Shown here piece after piece: positions 51,326 through 59,688 of a stretch of 64,000 nucleotides of DNA. The notes under the pieces were generated by a model. It was not told the DNA's origin. It ran no database searches and saw nothing but the letters and a program-made list of their open reading frames with translations. The stretch covers positions 8,205,738 through 8,269,737 of the forward strand of contig NZ_LR593886.1 of the NCBI RefSeq assembly GCF_901538265.1, given 5' to 3'. Source of the stretch: Gemmata massiliana. Lineage in GTDB: Bacteria; Planctomycetota; Planctomycetia; Gemmatales; Gemmataceae. Numbering within the stretch: the first letter of the stretch is position 1; every line of letters starts with the position of its first letter. A program made the position numbers and the translations under genes.

Positions 51326-52783
51326 TTACGGCGCCTTGTCTTTTTTGGCCGGCGGCGGAACGGGTGGCGTCATGGGAGCGGGCGGCGGTCCGGGCCACCA
51401 GTCTTCCAAGAGCAACCCGGACAGTTCGGCCGCAGCGCGCCACGCTTCGCCGAGAGCGCGGTTGGCTTCCAGTTGCGCCTCGGCCAGAGCACGCTGCGCC
51501 TGAATGACCTTCAGGTACTCGAACTGCCCACCCCTAAACGCGGCCAGCGACAACTTGTACGTTTCTTCCGCGCGTGGGATCAGTTCCTTCTGGTACACCG
51601 CGGCCCGGGCGCGAGCCGCCGCATAACTCTGGTACGCGGTCGCGACGCGCGCGGCCAACTCGTTCTCGACCTGGCCGACCGACTGGATCGCCATGCCGAG
51701 TTCGGCCTTCGCCGCCTGAATGTTCCCCTGGTTGCGATTCCACACCGGCACGGGCATCGCGATCCCGACCGCGCCGTCGTAGGACCGGTTCTCGAACTGG
51801 CGCACGAAGCCGGTGTAGACCGACACGTTCGGAATCGGCTCCGCTTCGGCCCGGGCCACCGCCGCACGCGCACGCTCGATCCCGACGTGCGCGGAACGTA
51901 CCTGCGGGTGGTACGCCAGCACCACATCGCGCACCACATCGGCCTCGTACTCGGGTAGCCCCTCGAACGTGCCCGTAACGGTCGCGGGGATCGCCGCGTG
52001 CGCGCCCGCGACGGCCGCCAGGCGCCGGTACACGCCGGGCAGCTCACGCTTCACCGACTGGAGTTCGGCCCGGAACCGCTCGCGCTCGATCTCCAGTTGG
52101 ACGTAGTCGAGGCGCGCGAGCTGGCTCGCGTCGAGCAGAGTCTTCCCGTTGGAAACCGCCTCGTCCGCGAGTTTGGCCAGGTGATCGAGGATCTCGGCGC
52201 GCTTCTGGAGCGCGAGGGCTTCATAGAACGCGGACCGGACCGAACCGGCGATCGCGTACCGCTCGGCGACCAGTTCGAGCGTCGCCTGATCGATTTCCCG
52301 CGCCGCGACCGCCTGCGCGAGCGTGAGCTTTTTGCCCGTCACGATCGTCTGCGTGAGCTTCGGAGCGGTGAGGATACCGAGGCGGTCGCTACTGGACCGG
52401 TCACCGATTTCGTCCCAGTTAACCGCGACTTCAGGGTTCGGATACAGCCCCGCTTGAACGTGCCGCCCGCGCGCTGCATCGATTGCGAGATTAGCCCGCG
52501 CGAGGCGCGGGTTCCGCTCGACCGCCAGCCGAACGAAATCATCGACCCCGGTGGGAGCGGCGGCAACAGGTTGATCGGAATCCGTTGGCGGCGTCGGTTT
52601 CTGGTACGACGCTTGTTGGATCGGCCCCGCAGGGACGCGCGCTGCAGTCGCACGCGGTCCCGGCACGGGCGCCGTGAGCGGCGACCGCGCTTCGGGTGTC
52701 GTGCAGCCACAAGCGAGGGCGGCCAGCCCGCCGGTCCACACGAGTGATCGTTTCGGTAGTGCTCGAAGCCTGAATACCCACAT
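51326..52783 (-). CDS. TolC/CzcC-like outer-membrane efflux protein
   Basis: A 485-residue outer-membrane factor. The N-terminus ('TGGLAALACGCTTPEARS') has a lipobox-like cysteine. The rest shows the two repeated long coiled helices of the OEP fold: 'DDFVRLAVERNPRLARANLA', 'AGLYPNPEVAVNWDEIGDR', and in the second half 'VVLAYHPQVRSAHVGIERAR' and 'GIAMPVPVWNRNQGNIQAAK'. Members of this type form the exit duct of HME-RND metal pumps. The ATG at 52783 follows GGAGGG. Located with a Cys/His-rich protein gene and far from the pump genes at 25-30 kb. Confidence 0.85.
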   Translation of the reverse strand: MWVFRLRALPKRSLVWTGGLAALACGCTTPEARSPLTAPVPGPRATAARVPAGPIQQASYQKPTPPTDSDQPVAAAPTGVDDFVRLAVERNPRLARANLAIDAARGRHVQAGLYPNPEVAVNWDEIGDRSSSDRLGILTAPKLTQTIVTGKKLTLAQAVAAREIDQATLELVAERYAIAGSVRSAFYEALALQKRAEILDHLAKLADEAVSNGKTLLDASQLARLDYVQLEIERERFRAELQSVKRELPGVYRRLAAVAGAHAAIPATVTGTFEGLPEYEADVVRDVVLAYHPQVRSAHVGIERARAAVARAEAEPIPNVSVYTGFVRQFENRSYDGAVGIAMPVPVWNRNQGNIQAAKAELGMAIQSVGQVENELAARVATAYQSYAAARARAAVYQKELIPRAEETYKLSLAAFRGGQFEYLKVIQAQRALAEAQLEANRALGEAWRAAAELSGLLLEDWWPGPPPAPMTPPVPPPAKKDKAP

Positions 52784-52845
52784 GACGAACCCTCCGCGTG
52801 CGTCTAGCAGAGATTGATTGCCCTCAATTGGTGAGTGAAAACCAA

Positions 52846-53298
52846 CTAACAGCGGAAGGAATGGGCGTACCGCAAAGCATCCCGCCCGGTGCATGAAGTG
52901 GAGGCGGAAAACAAGAAGGTCGCGCCAACTAGAGGCGCAACGACAAAGGCACGTTCACCGGAAACCAGCGAATCAACGCCCGGATCGTCGTGACCGTGCT
53001 CCGAACGCGGCTGCGATCCGACGACTACGGCCGCGTTCCCCACCGTGTGGTGGTCACACGGCTCACCGGGCGATTCGCACGGCGAAGGCGGCTCTTGCGC
53101 GTGCTCGTTTGAGTGATTCGGGGCGTTCGCGTGAGATACGTGGCAGCACTTGCACTTGAGCGTGACCGGCGCAGAAGCAGACGACGTGCTGCGTTCCTTC
53201 ACGAAGCAACACGGGCACAGACCGGCCCCGGTGACCATCCCGGTCACCAGGAAAGCCGCCGTCAGCACCCACGCGACGATCGCTCGGAACATTGCCAT
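52846..53298 (-). CDS. Small Cys/His-rich exported protein next to the efflux duct gene
   Basis: A 150-residue protein with an N-terminal membrane segment or signal ('VAWVLTAAFLVTGMVTGAG') followed by 'LCPCCF', 'LKCKCCHVSHANAPNHSNEH' and 'CESPGEPCDHHTVGN', so many potential metal ligands. The C-terminus reads 'ALRYAHSFRC'. The design parallels the protein at 24770 in front of the adaptor and pump genes. It is 62 bp upstream of the outer-membrane factor on the same strand. A metal-binding periplasmic role is inferred from composition and context only. Confidence 0.6.
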   Translation of the reverse strand: MAMFRAIVAWVLTAAFLVTGMVTGAGLCPCCFVKERSTSSASAPVTLKCKCCHVSHANAPNHSNEHAQEPPSPCESPGEPCDHHTVGNAAVVVGSQPRSEHGHDDPGVDSLVSGERAFVVAPLVGATFLFSASTSCTGRDALRYAHSFRC

Positions 53299-53475
53299 TC
53301 GCCCAAATGGTGGCGCTGGGGCACACAGCCCGCATAACAGCTACATTCATCGGCCGTCAAGAGTGACGAACTTCATACGAGAATCGCGTTCTGGCTCAAC
53401 CGAAATGGCACCGCCGGGAACGCGCCGGCGGCGGGTCGGTGGCCGATTGGCCGTAAAAAAACGATACTAAACAGC

Positions 53476-53820
53476 ATGGAGGTACAACCGCGTACAACGA
53501 TTTCCCGCTCGGTGCTGGCGCGATACGTCAGCGTCGCGGTGGTTTTAATGTACCTCTTTGCGAGCGTCGTCACACTTCCGTCCGCGGCCCTCGGTACCAT
53601 TGCCGCTCCGAGCGAATCGACTTCCTCCAGTGAGGAAAGCGGCCCCGAGCCAGAAATGGGCTCGACCGCCACGCGCGTCACGCACGCAGCGCCTCACCCG
53701 GCGGAGTCGCAAACGCGGGGCGTCGTCCGGCTGTACGCGCACTGCGTACCGGCACGGACGCTCTCCCCATCTTCTACCCGCCCTGCCCTTCAATCGGCCC
53801 CGTTTTACCTTCGCTGTTAG
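53476..53820 (+). CDS. Possible small membrane protein
   Basis: A 114-residue reading with one hydrophobic segment ('YVSVAVVLMYLFASVVTLPS'), then a Ser/Glu-rich stretch ('ESTSSSEESGPEPEMGSTAT'), ending in 'SAPFYLRC'. The ending resembles those of the two Cys/His-rich proteins in this window ('LYISFRSLRN', 'YAHSFRC'). There is no clear ribosome site and no recognised family. It would precede the CNNM-type gene by 81 bp. I keep it as a weak call; otherwise the 53299-53901 gap would be empty. Confidence 0.35.
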   Translation: MEVQPRTTISRSVLARYVSVAVVLMYLFASVVTLPSAALGTIAAPSESTSSSEESGPEPEMGSTATRVTHAAPHPAESQTRGVVRLYAHCVPARTLSPSSTRPALQSAPFYLRC

Positions 53821-53901
53821 TCGGCCCCTCATTCGTTCCTGCCCGTACCGGACCAGCCGGCACGGGGTTCCACGGCCCGAATCTCGAATTGAGGAAGAGC
53901 C

Positions 53902-55053
53902 ATGACCTGTTTCGCCGTCGGCGATCCGGCTAGCACCCACTGGGCGTGGACCATCGCCGGGTTACTCGCCGTTCCCGCTCTGGTTGCACTAAACGGGTTC
54001 TTCGTCGCCGCCGAGTTCGCGCTCGTCGCGGTGCGCCGAACGCGCCTCGAAGAACTGGTCAACCGAAATGCGAGTGGCGCCAAAGCCGCGCTCGACGCGG
54101 TCGCCCACCTGGACCGCACCATCGCCGCGACTCAACTCGGCATCACGCTGGCCAGCATCGCGTTGGGGTGGGTCGGTGAGCCGGCCCTCGCCCGGTTGAT
54201 CGAGCCACTCACCGAAGCGATTCTGCCTGGCGCGTGGGCGGCGACCGCGGCGCACGCCGTCGCGTTCACTCTCGCGTTCGCCCTCATCACGTTCATGCAC
54301 GTCGTCTTCGGGGAACTCATCCCCAAGACGCTCGCGCTCCAGACCCCGGACCAAACGTCACTGTGGGTCGCGGCCCCGCTCAACGTGTTCGTCCGGCTGA
54401 CTCGGCCGTTCGTCGCGCTGCTGAACGGTACCGGTAACCAGATCCTCCGGTGGTGCGGTTCCGCGCCCGCCGGGTCCGAGAGCAACGTTCACTCGGTCGA
54501 AGAACTGGCGATGTTGATCGAGGAGACGCGCGAGTCGGGCGTGCTCTCGGCACAACAGGCCGAGTTCGTTCGCAAGGTGTTCACGCTGTCCGGCCGAAAA
54601 GTGGGCGACTGCATGGTGCCGCGCGAGCGGATGGCGGCCCTGGACCTCAGCACCCCGCCGGACCGGATACTCGAAGCGGTCCGGTCCGGCGCCCACACGC
54701 GGATGCCGGTGTACGACGGCACGCTCGACAAAGTGGTCGGCGTGGTCAACACCAAGGATCTGTTTCACCTATTCAGTTTGCGCGGGCTGGTGGTTCTGGA
54801 AGACGCGCTCTATCCGCCACTCTACCTGGCCCCCAACGACTGCGTGGCCGACGCGCTGGAACTGTTCCGCAAGGAGCGGCGCCCGCTGGCCGTGGTGCGG
54901 GACAAGGCGGGTCAGGTTCTCGGCCTCATTACCGTGGAGGATGTGCTGGAACAGATCGTCGGCCAGTTGGAGGACGAACACGACCGGCCGACACCCCGCT
55001 TGCGTCTCGGGCGCCGACCGATGCTGAGTCTCCCGCCGAAACGCGGGGCGTGA
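53902..55053 (+). CDS. CNNM/CBS domain membrane protein (hemolysin C-like family)
   Basis: A 383-residue protein. Residues 15-200 are the CNNM (DUF21) membrane domain with about four helices ('LNGFFVAAEFALVAVRRTRL', 'VVFGELIPKTLALQTPDQ'). Two CBS motifs follow ('CMVPRERMAALDLSTPPDRI' and 'YLAPNDCVADALELFRKERR'). The C-terminal CorC/HlyC domain is absent, so it is shorter than typical members. Relatives move or regulate magnesium and other divalent ions. The start follows GAGGAAGAG. A hairpin at 55088-55117 ends it against the convergent gene. Confidence 0.85.
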   Translation: MTCFAVGDPASTHWAWTIAGLLAVPALVALNGFFVAAEFALVAVRRTRLEELVNRNASGAKAALDAVAHLDRTIAATQLGITLASIALGWVGEPALARLIEPLTEAILPGAWAATAAHAVAFTLAFALITFMHVVFGELIPKTLALQTPDQTSLWVAAPLNVFVRLTRPFVALLNGTGNQILRWCGSAPAGSESNVHSVEELAMLIEETRESGVLSAQQAEFVRKVFTLSGRKVGDCMVPRERMAALDLSTPPDRILEAVRSGAHTRMPVYDGTLDKVVGVVNTKDLFHLFSLRGLVVLEDALYPPLYLAPNDCVADALELFRKERRPLAVVRDKAGQVLGLITVEDVLEQIVGQLEDEHDRPTPRLRLGRRPMLSLPPKRGA

Positions 55054-55087
55054 ATCGTACCGAAACGGGTGGCCGACAACAGAAAAC

Positions 55088-55117
55088 GCTCGGAACGAGA
55101 TCTCTCCCGTTCCGAGC
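55088..55117. terminator. Bidirectional terminator
   Basis: Stem GCTCGGAACG/CGTTCCGAGC (55088-55097 with 55108-55117), a perfect 10 bp with a 10-base loop, between the convergent CNNM-type gene and the membrane-protein gene at 55163. AAAA precedes it on the plus strand, giving TTTT on the minus strand after the stem. Confidence 0.65.
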
Positions 55118-55162
55118 ATGCGATATGGCCCCTTCCATGAACCTGCTCCCGAATCCCGGTGA

Positions 55163-55681
55163 CTACACCGCGTGGTTGTACTGGGCCAGCACCCGTTCGA
55201 GCCGGGCCGCCGGGCGAGTGGCCGCGCGGATCTTCAGCATCTGGTAAGTAACCCCCATCACGAACAGGGCGAGCAGGGCGAGACGGACCGGGATCAGCGA
55301 CGGGTCGTTCGGCCCGGTCGCGAACGGCCGACCGGTCGGGAACCGCTTCAGCGTTTCGGTCGTTGTGAAGACCATGAGCATCAGGAAGCTCATCGAAAGT
55401 GCGACGGCCTGCGTGTAACCGGCCTTGCGCCATGTGCCCCGGGTCGTCAGGGTTCCGATCGCGAGCAGCCCGAGTGTGAAGAGCCCGAACACCTGCCCCG
55501 GGGTGAACCCGAGCGTGAAGATGAACCCGAACCCGGATACGGTGCCCGCGAGCATAGTGCCGAGGTACCACTTACCGAGCCGGGTCTTCGGGTCGATCTT
55601 TCCGTACCGGGCAAACGACACGAGTCCGAACCCGATCGGCAGAATACTCACGGCGGTGTGTGCGATGGTAAGAGCGGTCAT
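55163..55681 (-). CDS. Small multispanning membrane protein
   Basis: A 172-residue membrane protein with about five hydrophobic helices ('LTIAHTAVSILPIGFGLVSF', 'LGTMLAGTVSGFGFIFTLGF', 'VFGLFTLGLLAIGTLTT', 'VALSMSFLMLMVFTTTETL', 'RLALLALFVMGVTYQMLKI'). No known family is recognised. The ATG at 55681 is preceded by GGAGACGG, which supports it over an in-frame start 75 bases earlier. Function unknown. Confidence 0.65.
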   Translation of the reverse strand: MTALTIAHTAVSILPIGFGLVSFARYGKIDPKTRLGKWYLGTMLAGTVSGFGFIFTLGFTPGQVFGLFTLGLLAIGTLTTRGTWRKAGYTQAVALSMSFLMLMVFTTTETLKRFPTGRPFATGPNDPSLIPVRLALLALFVMGVTYQMLKIRAATRPAARLERVLAQYNHAV

Positions 55682-55871
55682 GGCCGTCTCCGTTTCGTTG
55701 GTTTCAACTTGCAACTGAAGAGATCTACCGGGCCACAAGTTGCACCTTGCAACCAAATTTCAGAAAACCGCTTCGGACCGTATTCACGGCAATTCCTCCA
55801 CTCAATTCCTACCGGCCGCGAAGCCGATACAACCCGAACAGCCGTAATCCGTCTCGTTCGGGGGTGAGCAG

Positions 55872-57341
55872 ATGCGCAAGCGAATCGCGGCGGCGGGGTT
55901 GGGGGTACTTCTCGGCACGACCAGCGTTAGCGCGCAACCTGTTCCGCCGGCTACGTATCCGCCAGCGAGCTATCCGCTGCCCGGCTCGACTCTCCCCGCA
56001 CCGGCCGGTTTGCCCGCGTTCCCCGGATCGCCGATGGTCCCGAACGCCCCGACAGCACCGGGGTTACTGCCGCCGCTAACGCCGAACAAACTCCCGGTCG
56101 GGGTGCCCTCGCCGACGTTCCCGCCCGGCGCGCCCGGTAACTTCATGCCGAGTGCGCCGACAACGGCCCAGGGGACGTCCGTACTGCCGAAAGCACCTGC
56201 GGCCGTATCGCCCGCGGAACTCCCGCTGCCGCAACAGGAGCGGAAGATCGCGATGCGTGCGACGGACGTGGCCGTCAAGCGCGTCGTGGGCGGGTGGGAA
56301 GTTTGGGCCGGGCAACACGTGCTGCGCAACACCGGCGAGAACGAGACCGGCGCACGCGACGTGGCCCGCGTGATGCGAGAACTCCGGCCGACGGAATGGA
56401 TCACCGTCGGCGCGACGAAACCGGTCGTCGAGTACGGCCTCACCAACGGGCGCCCGGCGGTCTCGGGCACGCCCCCTGTTGAGTCCAAAGACAACAAAGA
56501 TGGCAACTTCGGGAGCGTGGCGAACGCGAGCGGCACCACGCTTCAAATGGGCGCGACCGCGGCGCAGTTCGTTCAACAGATCGACCTCCGTTCGACCCGC
56601 GTCGAGGCGATCCGCGGCGTGTGGTGCGTGCGCGACGAGAACAACATTCTGCTCAACTTCGGCACGGACAAGGGCGGGGCGGAACAGGCGAGCGCGGCCA
56701 TTCAGAAGTACGGGTTCAACCGCATGGGTGTGGTCGGCACACCCACTCAGCCGGTCATGAGCTACCTGTTCGTTTCGCTCGAACAGCCGAAGGCTGTACC
56801 CGGTGGTCAACTGATGCTGAGCGCCCAAATCGACGCGCTCTCGCGGACCGGCATCCCGATCCCGGGCGTGGGCTTCACCGGTGAGATGGTGAAAATCGAC
56901 TCGAACAAGGTGGAAGCGCGAAAGGACGGGGCCGAGTGGGTGGTCGCGTTCGGTCCCGAGGTGCTGGGCCGTTTCGGGCCGACGGAGTGGGCGGCGCGCG
57001 AGGCCACACGCACGATCCGGGACGCGAAGTTCACCGAGTTCTGCAAGCTCGGCGGTTCGACCGGGGTGACGTTCTTCCTCACGAACGAGAAGCCGCCTAC
57101 GCGCGCACCGTTCAACGCGCAGGGCCGCAATTTCGACCCCGCGGCCCTGAAGGTTCAGCAGATCAACAGCAAGTGGGCGGTCACGGACGCGGGCCGGCAG
57201 GTCTTTGAAGTGGCGAGCGCCCAGGAGGGCGAAACCATCGTCCGCGTGATGAAGGCTTACGGTTTCGATCAGACCGCGCACCTCTCCGCCGGCGGATCGA
57301 AGGGCGGGATCTCGTTCCTGGTGAAAAGCACCCGCCGTTAA
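55872..57341 (+). CDS. Exported protein with four tandem repeats of about 70 residues
   Basis: A 489-residue protein with a signal peptide ('KRIAAAGLGVLLGTTSVSAQ') and a Pro-rich linker (to about residue 120). Four repeats follow, each with a strand, a W-x-V or similar core, a 'vl..fg' turn, an Ala-rich helix, and a final strand: 'VVGGWEVWAGQHVLRNTGEN', 'IRGVWCVRDENNILLNFGTD', 'DGAEWVVAFGPEVLGRFGPT' and 'INSKWAVTDAGRQVFEVASA'. The repeat spacing is 70-90 residues. I do not know a named family; it could be a binding scaffold. A terminator follows at 57350. The structured element copy B begins 97 bp after the stop. Confidence 0.7.
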   Translation: MRKRIAAAGLGVLLGTTSVSAQPVPPATYPPASYPLPGSTLPAPAGLPAFPGSPMVPNAPTAPGLLPPLTPNKLPVGVPSPTFPPGAPGNFMPSAPTTAQGTSVLPKAPAAVSPAELPLPQQERKIAMRATDVAVKRVVGGWEVWAGQHVLRNTGENETGARDVARVMRELRPTEWITVGATKPVVEYGLTNGRPAVSGTPPVESKDNKDGNFGSVANASGTTLQMGATAAQFVQQIDLRSTRVEAIRGVWCVRDENNILLNFGTDKGGAEQASAAIQKYGFNRMGVVGTPTQPVMSYLFVSLEQPKAVPGGQLMLSAQIDALSRTGIPIPGVGFTGEMVKIDSNKVEARKDGAEWVVAFGPEVLGRFGPTEWAAREATRTIRDAKFTEFCKLGGSTGVTFFLTNEKPPTRAPFNAQGRNFDPAALKVQQINSKWAVTDAGRQVFEVASAQEGETIVRVMKAYGFDQTAHLSAGGSKGGISFLVKSTRR

Positions 57342-57349
57342 CCAACGAG

Positions 57350-57380
57350 AACGGCCGGTGCCACGATGCGCCGGCCGTTT
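57350..57380 (+). terminator. Terminator of the four-repeat protein gene
   Basis: Stem AACGGCCGG/CCGGCCGTT (57350-57358 with 57371-57379), a perfect 9 bp, begins 9 bases after the stop at 57341 and is followed by TTGTCG. A good candidate intrinsic terminator. It separates this gene from the structured element copy B. Confidence 0.6.
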
Positions 57381-57437
57381 GTCGTATCCGTGATTGCGGT
57401 CGCCGCGCCGGTCGGCTACTTTGCTCGCATGTTCTCG

Positions 57438-57659
57438 GATCGGTTTAGCTCGCTGCTTTGCAGCAGGACGATGTTGCGTCGTCCGAGTGCTCCGCTTCGC
57501 ACCCGTCTCGGGGAAGGCTGTTCCAGCACCGCTATCGGCCAGGGGCTGGCCAAGCATGCTGCGGTCTGGGCCAACCTCGCGAGTCGCGGTTCCGCAGCAT
57601 GCTTGGCCAGCCCCTGGCCGGCGGTGCCGTGAGCCTTCCGCGCCCCAGGTCGAGAAGTA
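57438..57659 (+). ncRNA. Structured RNA-like element, copy B (hypervariable 28-bp stem)
   Basis: The plus-strand counterpart of 7938-8160. Order: GATCG and TTTAGCTCG; hairpin GCTGC-TTT-GCAGC (copy A has GTCGC-TCT-GCGAC, two compensatory changes); hairpin GGACGA/TCGTCC; GGAAGGCT and GCACCGC pairing with AGCCTTCC and GCGGTGC. The core is a perfect 28-bp stem (57537-57564 with 57592-57619) closed by a 27-base loop (57565-57591). The loop has AACC/GGTT and an inner CTCGCGAG, where copy A has CCCGCGGG. The 28-bp stem is unlike that of copy A (about 9 of 28 positions match). There is no coding evidence. Confidence 0.75.
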
Positions 57660-57673
57660 AACATCCGAGAACG

Positions 57674-57704
57674 GACCGGGCCGCGGAAGATCCGCGGCCC
57701 GGTC
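57674..57704. terminator. Hairpin after structured element copy B
   Basis: A perfect 14-bp stem (57674-57687 with 57691-57704) with a 3-base loop, 14 bases after the element. It can stop plus-strand transcription from the element, and also serves the convergent minus-strand gene that ends at 57708. There is no thymine run. Confidence 0.55.
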
Positions 57705-57707
57705 GCA

Positions 57708-57962
57708 TTACCAGCCGAGCTTCGCGCGGAGCTGGTCGAGCCCGCCCGTGAGTGCCGCGTCCGCGGTGGGGTACGTGACCGCGGGATCGTCGAGGCGCTT
57801 GCCGTTCAGGGTGTTGCTCACCGAGCACGCAAACTTCCCCACCGCGGGTCGCACTTCCAGTTTGTAAAGCGGCTGCGCTTCAAGTATTACGAACGTCGTT
57901 TCCGGGCGCACGCCCGGTTTCAGCGTCCCACTTCGAGCGGCCAACCAATCAGGCGCGTTCAT
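57708..57962 (-). CDS. Small conserved-type hypothetical protein
   Basis: An 84-residue protein with a mixed strand and helix pattern ('TFVILEAQPLYKLEVRPAVG', 'DAALTGGLDQLRAKLGW'). No family is recognised. Composition and codon pattern match neighbouring genes, and it ends beside a strong hairpin, so it is probably real. It starts with ATG at 57962. Confidence 0.6.
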   Translation of the reverse strand: MNAPDWLAARSGTLKPGVRPETTFVILEAQPLYKLEVRPAVGKFACSVSNTLNGKRLDDPAVTYPTADAALTGGLDQLRAKLGW

Positions 57963-57997
57963 TTAGTTCCCCATACAAATGTCGGTAGCCACTGATA

Positions 57998-58118
57998 CAC
58001 AGGGCTTCCGCCCTGTGCTACAAACGCCAGCCGCTCCGCGGCGTGAAATGCGTTGAGAATCTTGGTCTTCGCCCCGGAGGGGCCGTCTGGCGTAGCACAG
58101 GGCTTCCGCCCTGTGCTA
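57998..58118. repeat. Paired copies of a CACAGGGC-GCCCTGTG palindrome
   Basis: Two copies of the palindrome CACAGGGCTTCCGCCCTGTG with flanking TA, at 57998-58020 and 58093-58118. In the second the arms are 11 bp (TAGCACAGGGC/GCCCTGTGCTA) with a 4-base loop. Between them is another short palindrome, CCCCGGAGGGG (58072-58082). The stop codon of the MFS gene (58116-58118) lies inside the second copy, so the repeat supplies the gene's end. Confidence 0.7.
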
Positions 58119-59522
58119 TTCCGGCAACGGTTTCCCCTTCGTCTCCGGGAGGAACGGCAGCACGAACAGCCCTACGAGGAAAATACTACACATCGTGACG
58201 CCCGCGTAGCGGAACGCATCCGCGCCCTGGCTCGCGAACACGACCGTGGTGAGTTGGCCGAGCGCCGCCGGCCCGAGCGCGGCCACGAGCCGACCCGCGT
58301 TGTAGCAGAACGACGTGCCCGTACTGCGGAACTTGGTGGGGAACAGTTCGGGCAGGTAGATCGCGTACCCGCCGAACAGCGCGAGCTGGCAGAACCCCAT
58401 AATCGGGATCATCCAGAATACGTCGGCGCGGGTCTTCAGGAACCAGAACGTTCCTGCCGTCGAGAGCATTGCAAGAACAAAGAACAGCGCGAACGTGGGC
58501 TTCCGCCCAAACACCCCGGTCACCCAGCTAAATGCGAAGATTCCAAAAAACGCCCCACCATTCTGCACCAGCGACGCCACCCCGCGCCACCACCCGATTT
58601 CGCCCTTCAACTGGTCCCCGCTCAACCCTTCACCGGCTAGCGTCGATTCGAGGGCGAGTTGCACCAAACGCGGCGAGAAGAACGCGATCCCCCACAACCC
58701 GATGACGCCGGCCCCGGTCAGCAGCAAGCCACAGAGCACACGCTTGTTCCACGGGCTCGTGGAGAAAATGCCGACCAACGTGCCGAAAAACGCCTGCCAC
58801 GGCGACGGCCGTTTCCCGAGGGCCTCCGCTTCCCGCATGGCCTTCCACTTCTCCGGCTCTCGGAGCGAAAACTGCACGATCACCAGCAGGATGCCGGGCA
58901 GAATCCCGATCAGGAACATCACCCGCCACGGGAGTAACCACCCGTCCGCCGGAAACGCCCCGCCCTTCTGAAGTGAGCCGAGGTACATGTTAATGAGCGC
59001 CGCGGAACAGTTTCCGAGCACGCTCGACGCCTGAAACAGTCCCAAGATGTACGGCCGGGCGTTATTGGGAACCGTTTCGGCCAGAAGCACGACTGCCGAC
59101 GCGAACGCCCCACCGACCCCCAATCCAGTGAGTAACCGATACGCCATGAAGTCCCAAGGGCCCGTCGAGAGCGCACTCAAACCCGTGAACAGTGCGTACA
59201 AACCGATAGTCATAGTCAGCGTTTTCACCCGGCCGAGTCGGTCGCCCAGAACTCCGAACCCGATCCCGCCGATCGCCCACCCGATCAGGAACACGGACGT
59301 CGCGTAGGTGCCGTAACTGCCGACCTGCGGATCGCTGGCGGGCTTCTGCAGCACGGTCGCGAGCGCCGGATCGCGAGCCAGCACGAAGAGTTGCTGGTCC
59401 ATGCAATCCAAATCCCAGGCCAGGCAGCAAACGACGAACACAAACCACTGGTAACGGGTCAAGTCTTTGAGACTGGCCCATCCGGTTCGCGGCGGGGACG
59501 GAACGGAAGAATCAACGGACAT
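58116..59522 (-). CDS. MFS transporter (sugar/organic-acid type)
   Basis: A 468-residue membrane protein with the 12-helix MFS pattern. The cytoplasmic loop motif between helices 2 and 3 is 'GVLGDRLGRVKTLTMTIGLY', and the C-terminal half has 'YLPELFPTKFRSTGTSFCYN', as in metabolite:proton symporters. An extra hydrophilic segment in the middle ('MREAEALGKRPSPWQAFFG') is typical. The substrate cannot be assigned; no metabolic gene is adjacent in the same direction. The stop codon is inside a dispersed palindrome. Confidence 0.88.
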   Translation of the reverse strand: MSVDSSVPSPPRTGWASLKDLTRYQWFVFVVCCLAWDLDCMDQQLFVLARDPALATVLQKPASDPQVGSYGTYATSVFLIGWAIGGIGFGVLGDRLGRVKTLTMTIGLYALFTGLSALSTGPWDFMAYRLLTGLGVGGAFASAVVLLAETVPNNARPYILGLFQASSVLGNCSAALINMYLGSLQKGGAFPADGWLLPWRVMFLIGILPGILLVIVQFSLREPEKWKAMREAEALGKRPSPWQAFFGTLVGIFSTSPWNKRVLCGLLLTGAGVIGLWGIAFFSPRLVQLALESTLAGEGLSGDQLKGEIGWWRGVASLVQNGGAFFGIFAFSWVTGVFGRKPTFALFFVLAMLSTAGTFWFLKTRADVFWMIPIMGFCQLALFGGYAIYLPELFPTKFRSTGTSFCYNAGRLVAALGPAALGQLTTVVFASQGADAFRYAGVTMCSIFLVGLFVLPFLPETKGKPLPE

Positions 59523-59688
59523 TGGCAGCGCTCTTCTTGAAGCGAGTGAGTGGCGGGAACCCGAGAATCGGTCCAGGCGGTTCCGAAAACATTACCCGGC
59601 CGCCCGATCCGATGCCAGCATTTCCGCGAGTGCCGCAAAGTCGCTATGATAGATTTTTCGCTTTCGCGAGAGCAGAGGTTCTAATCGG

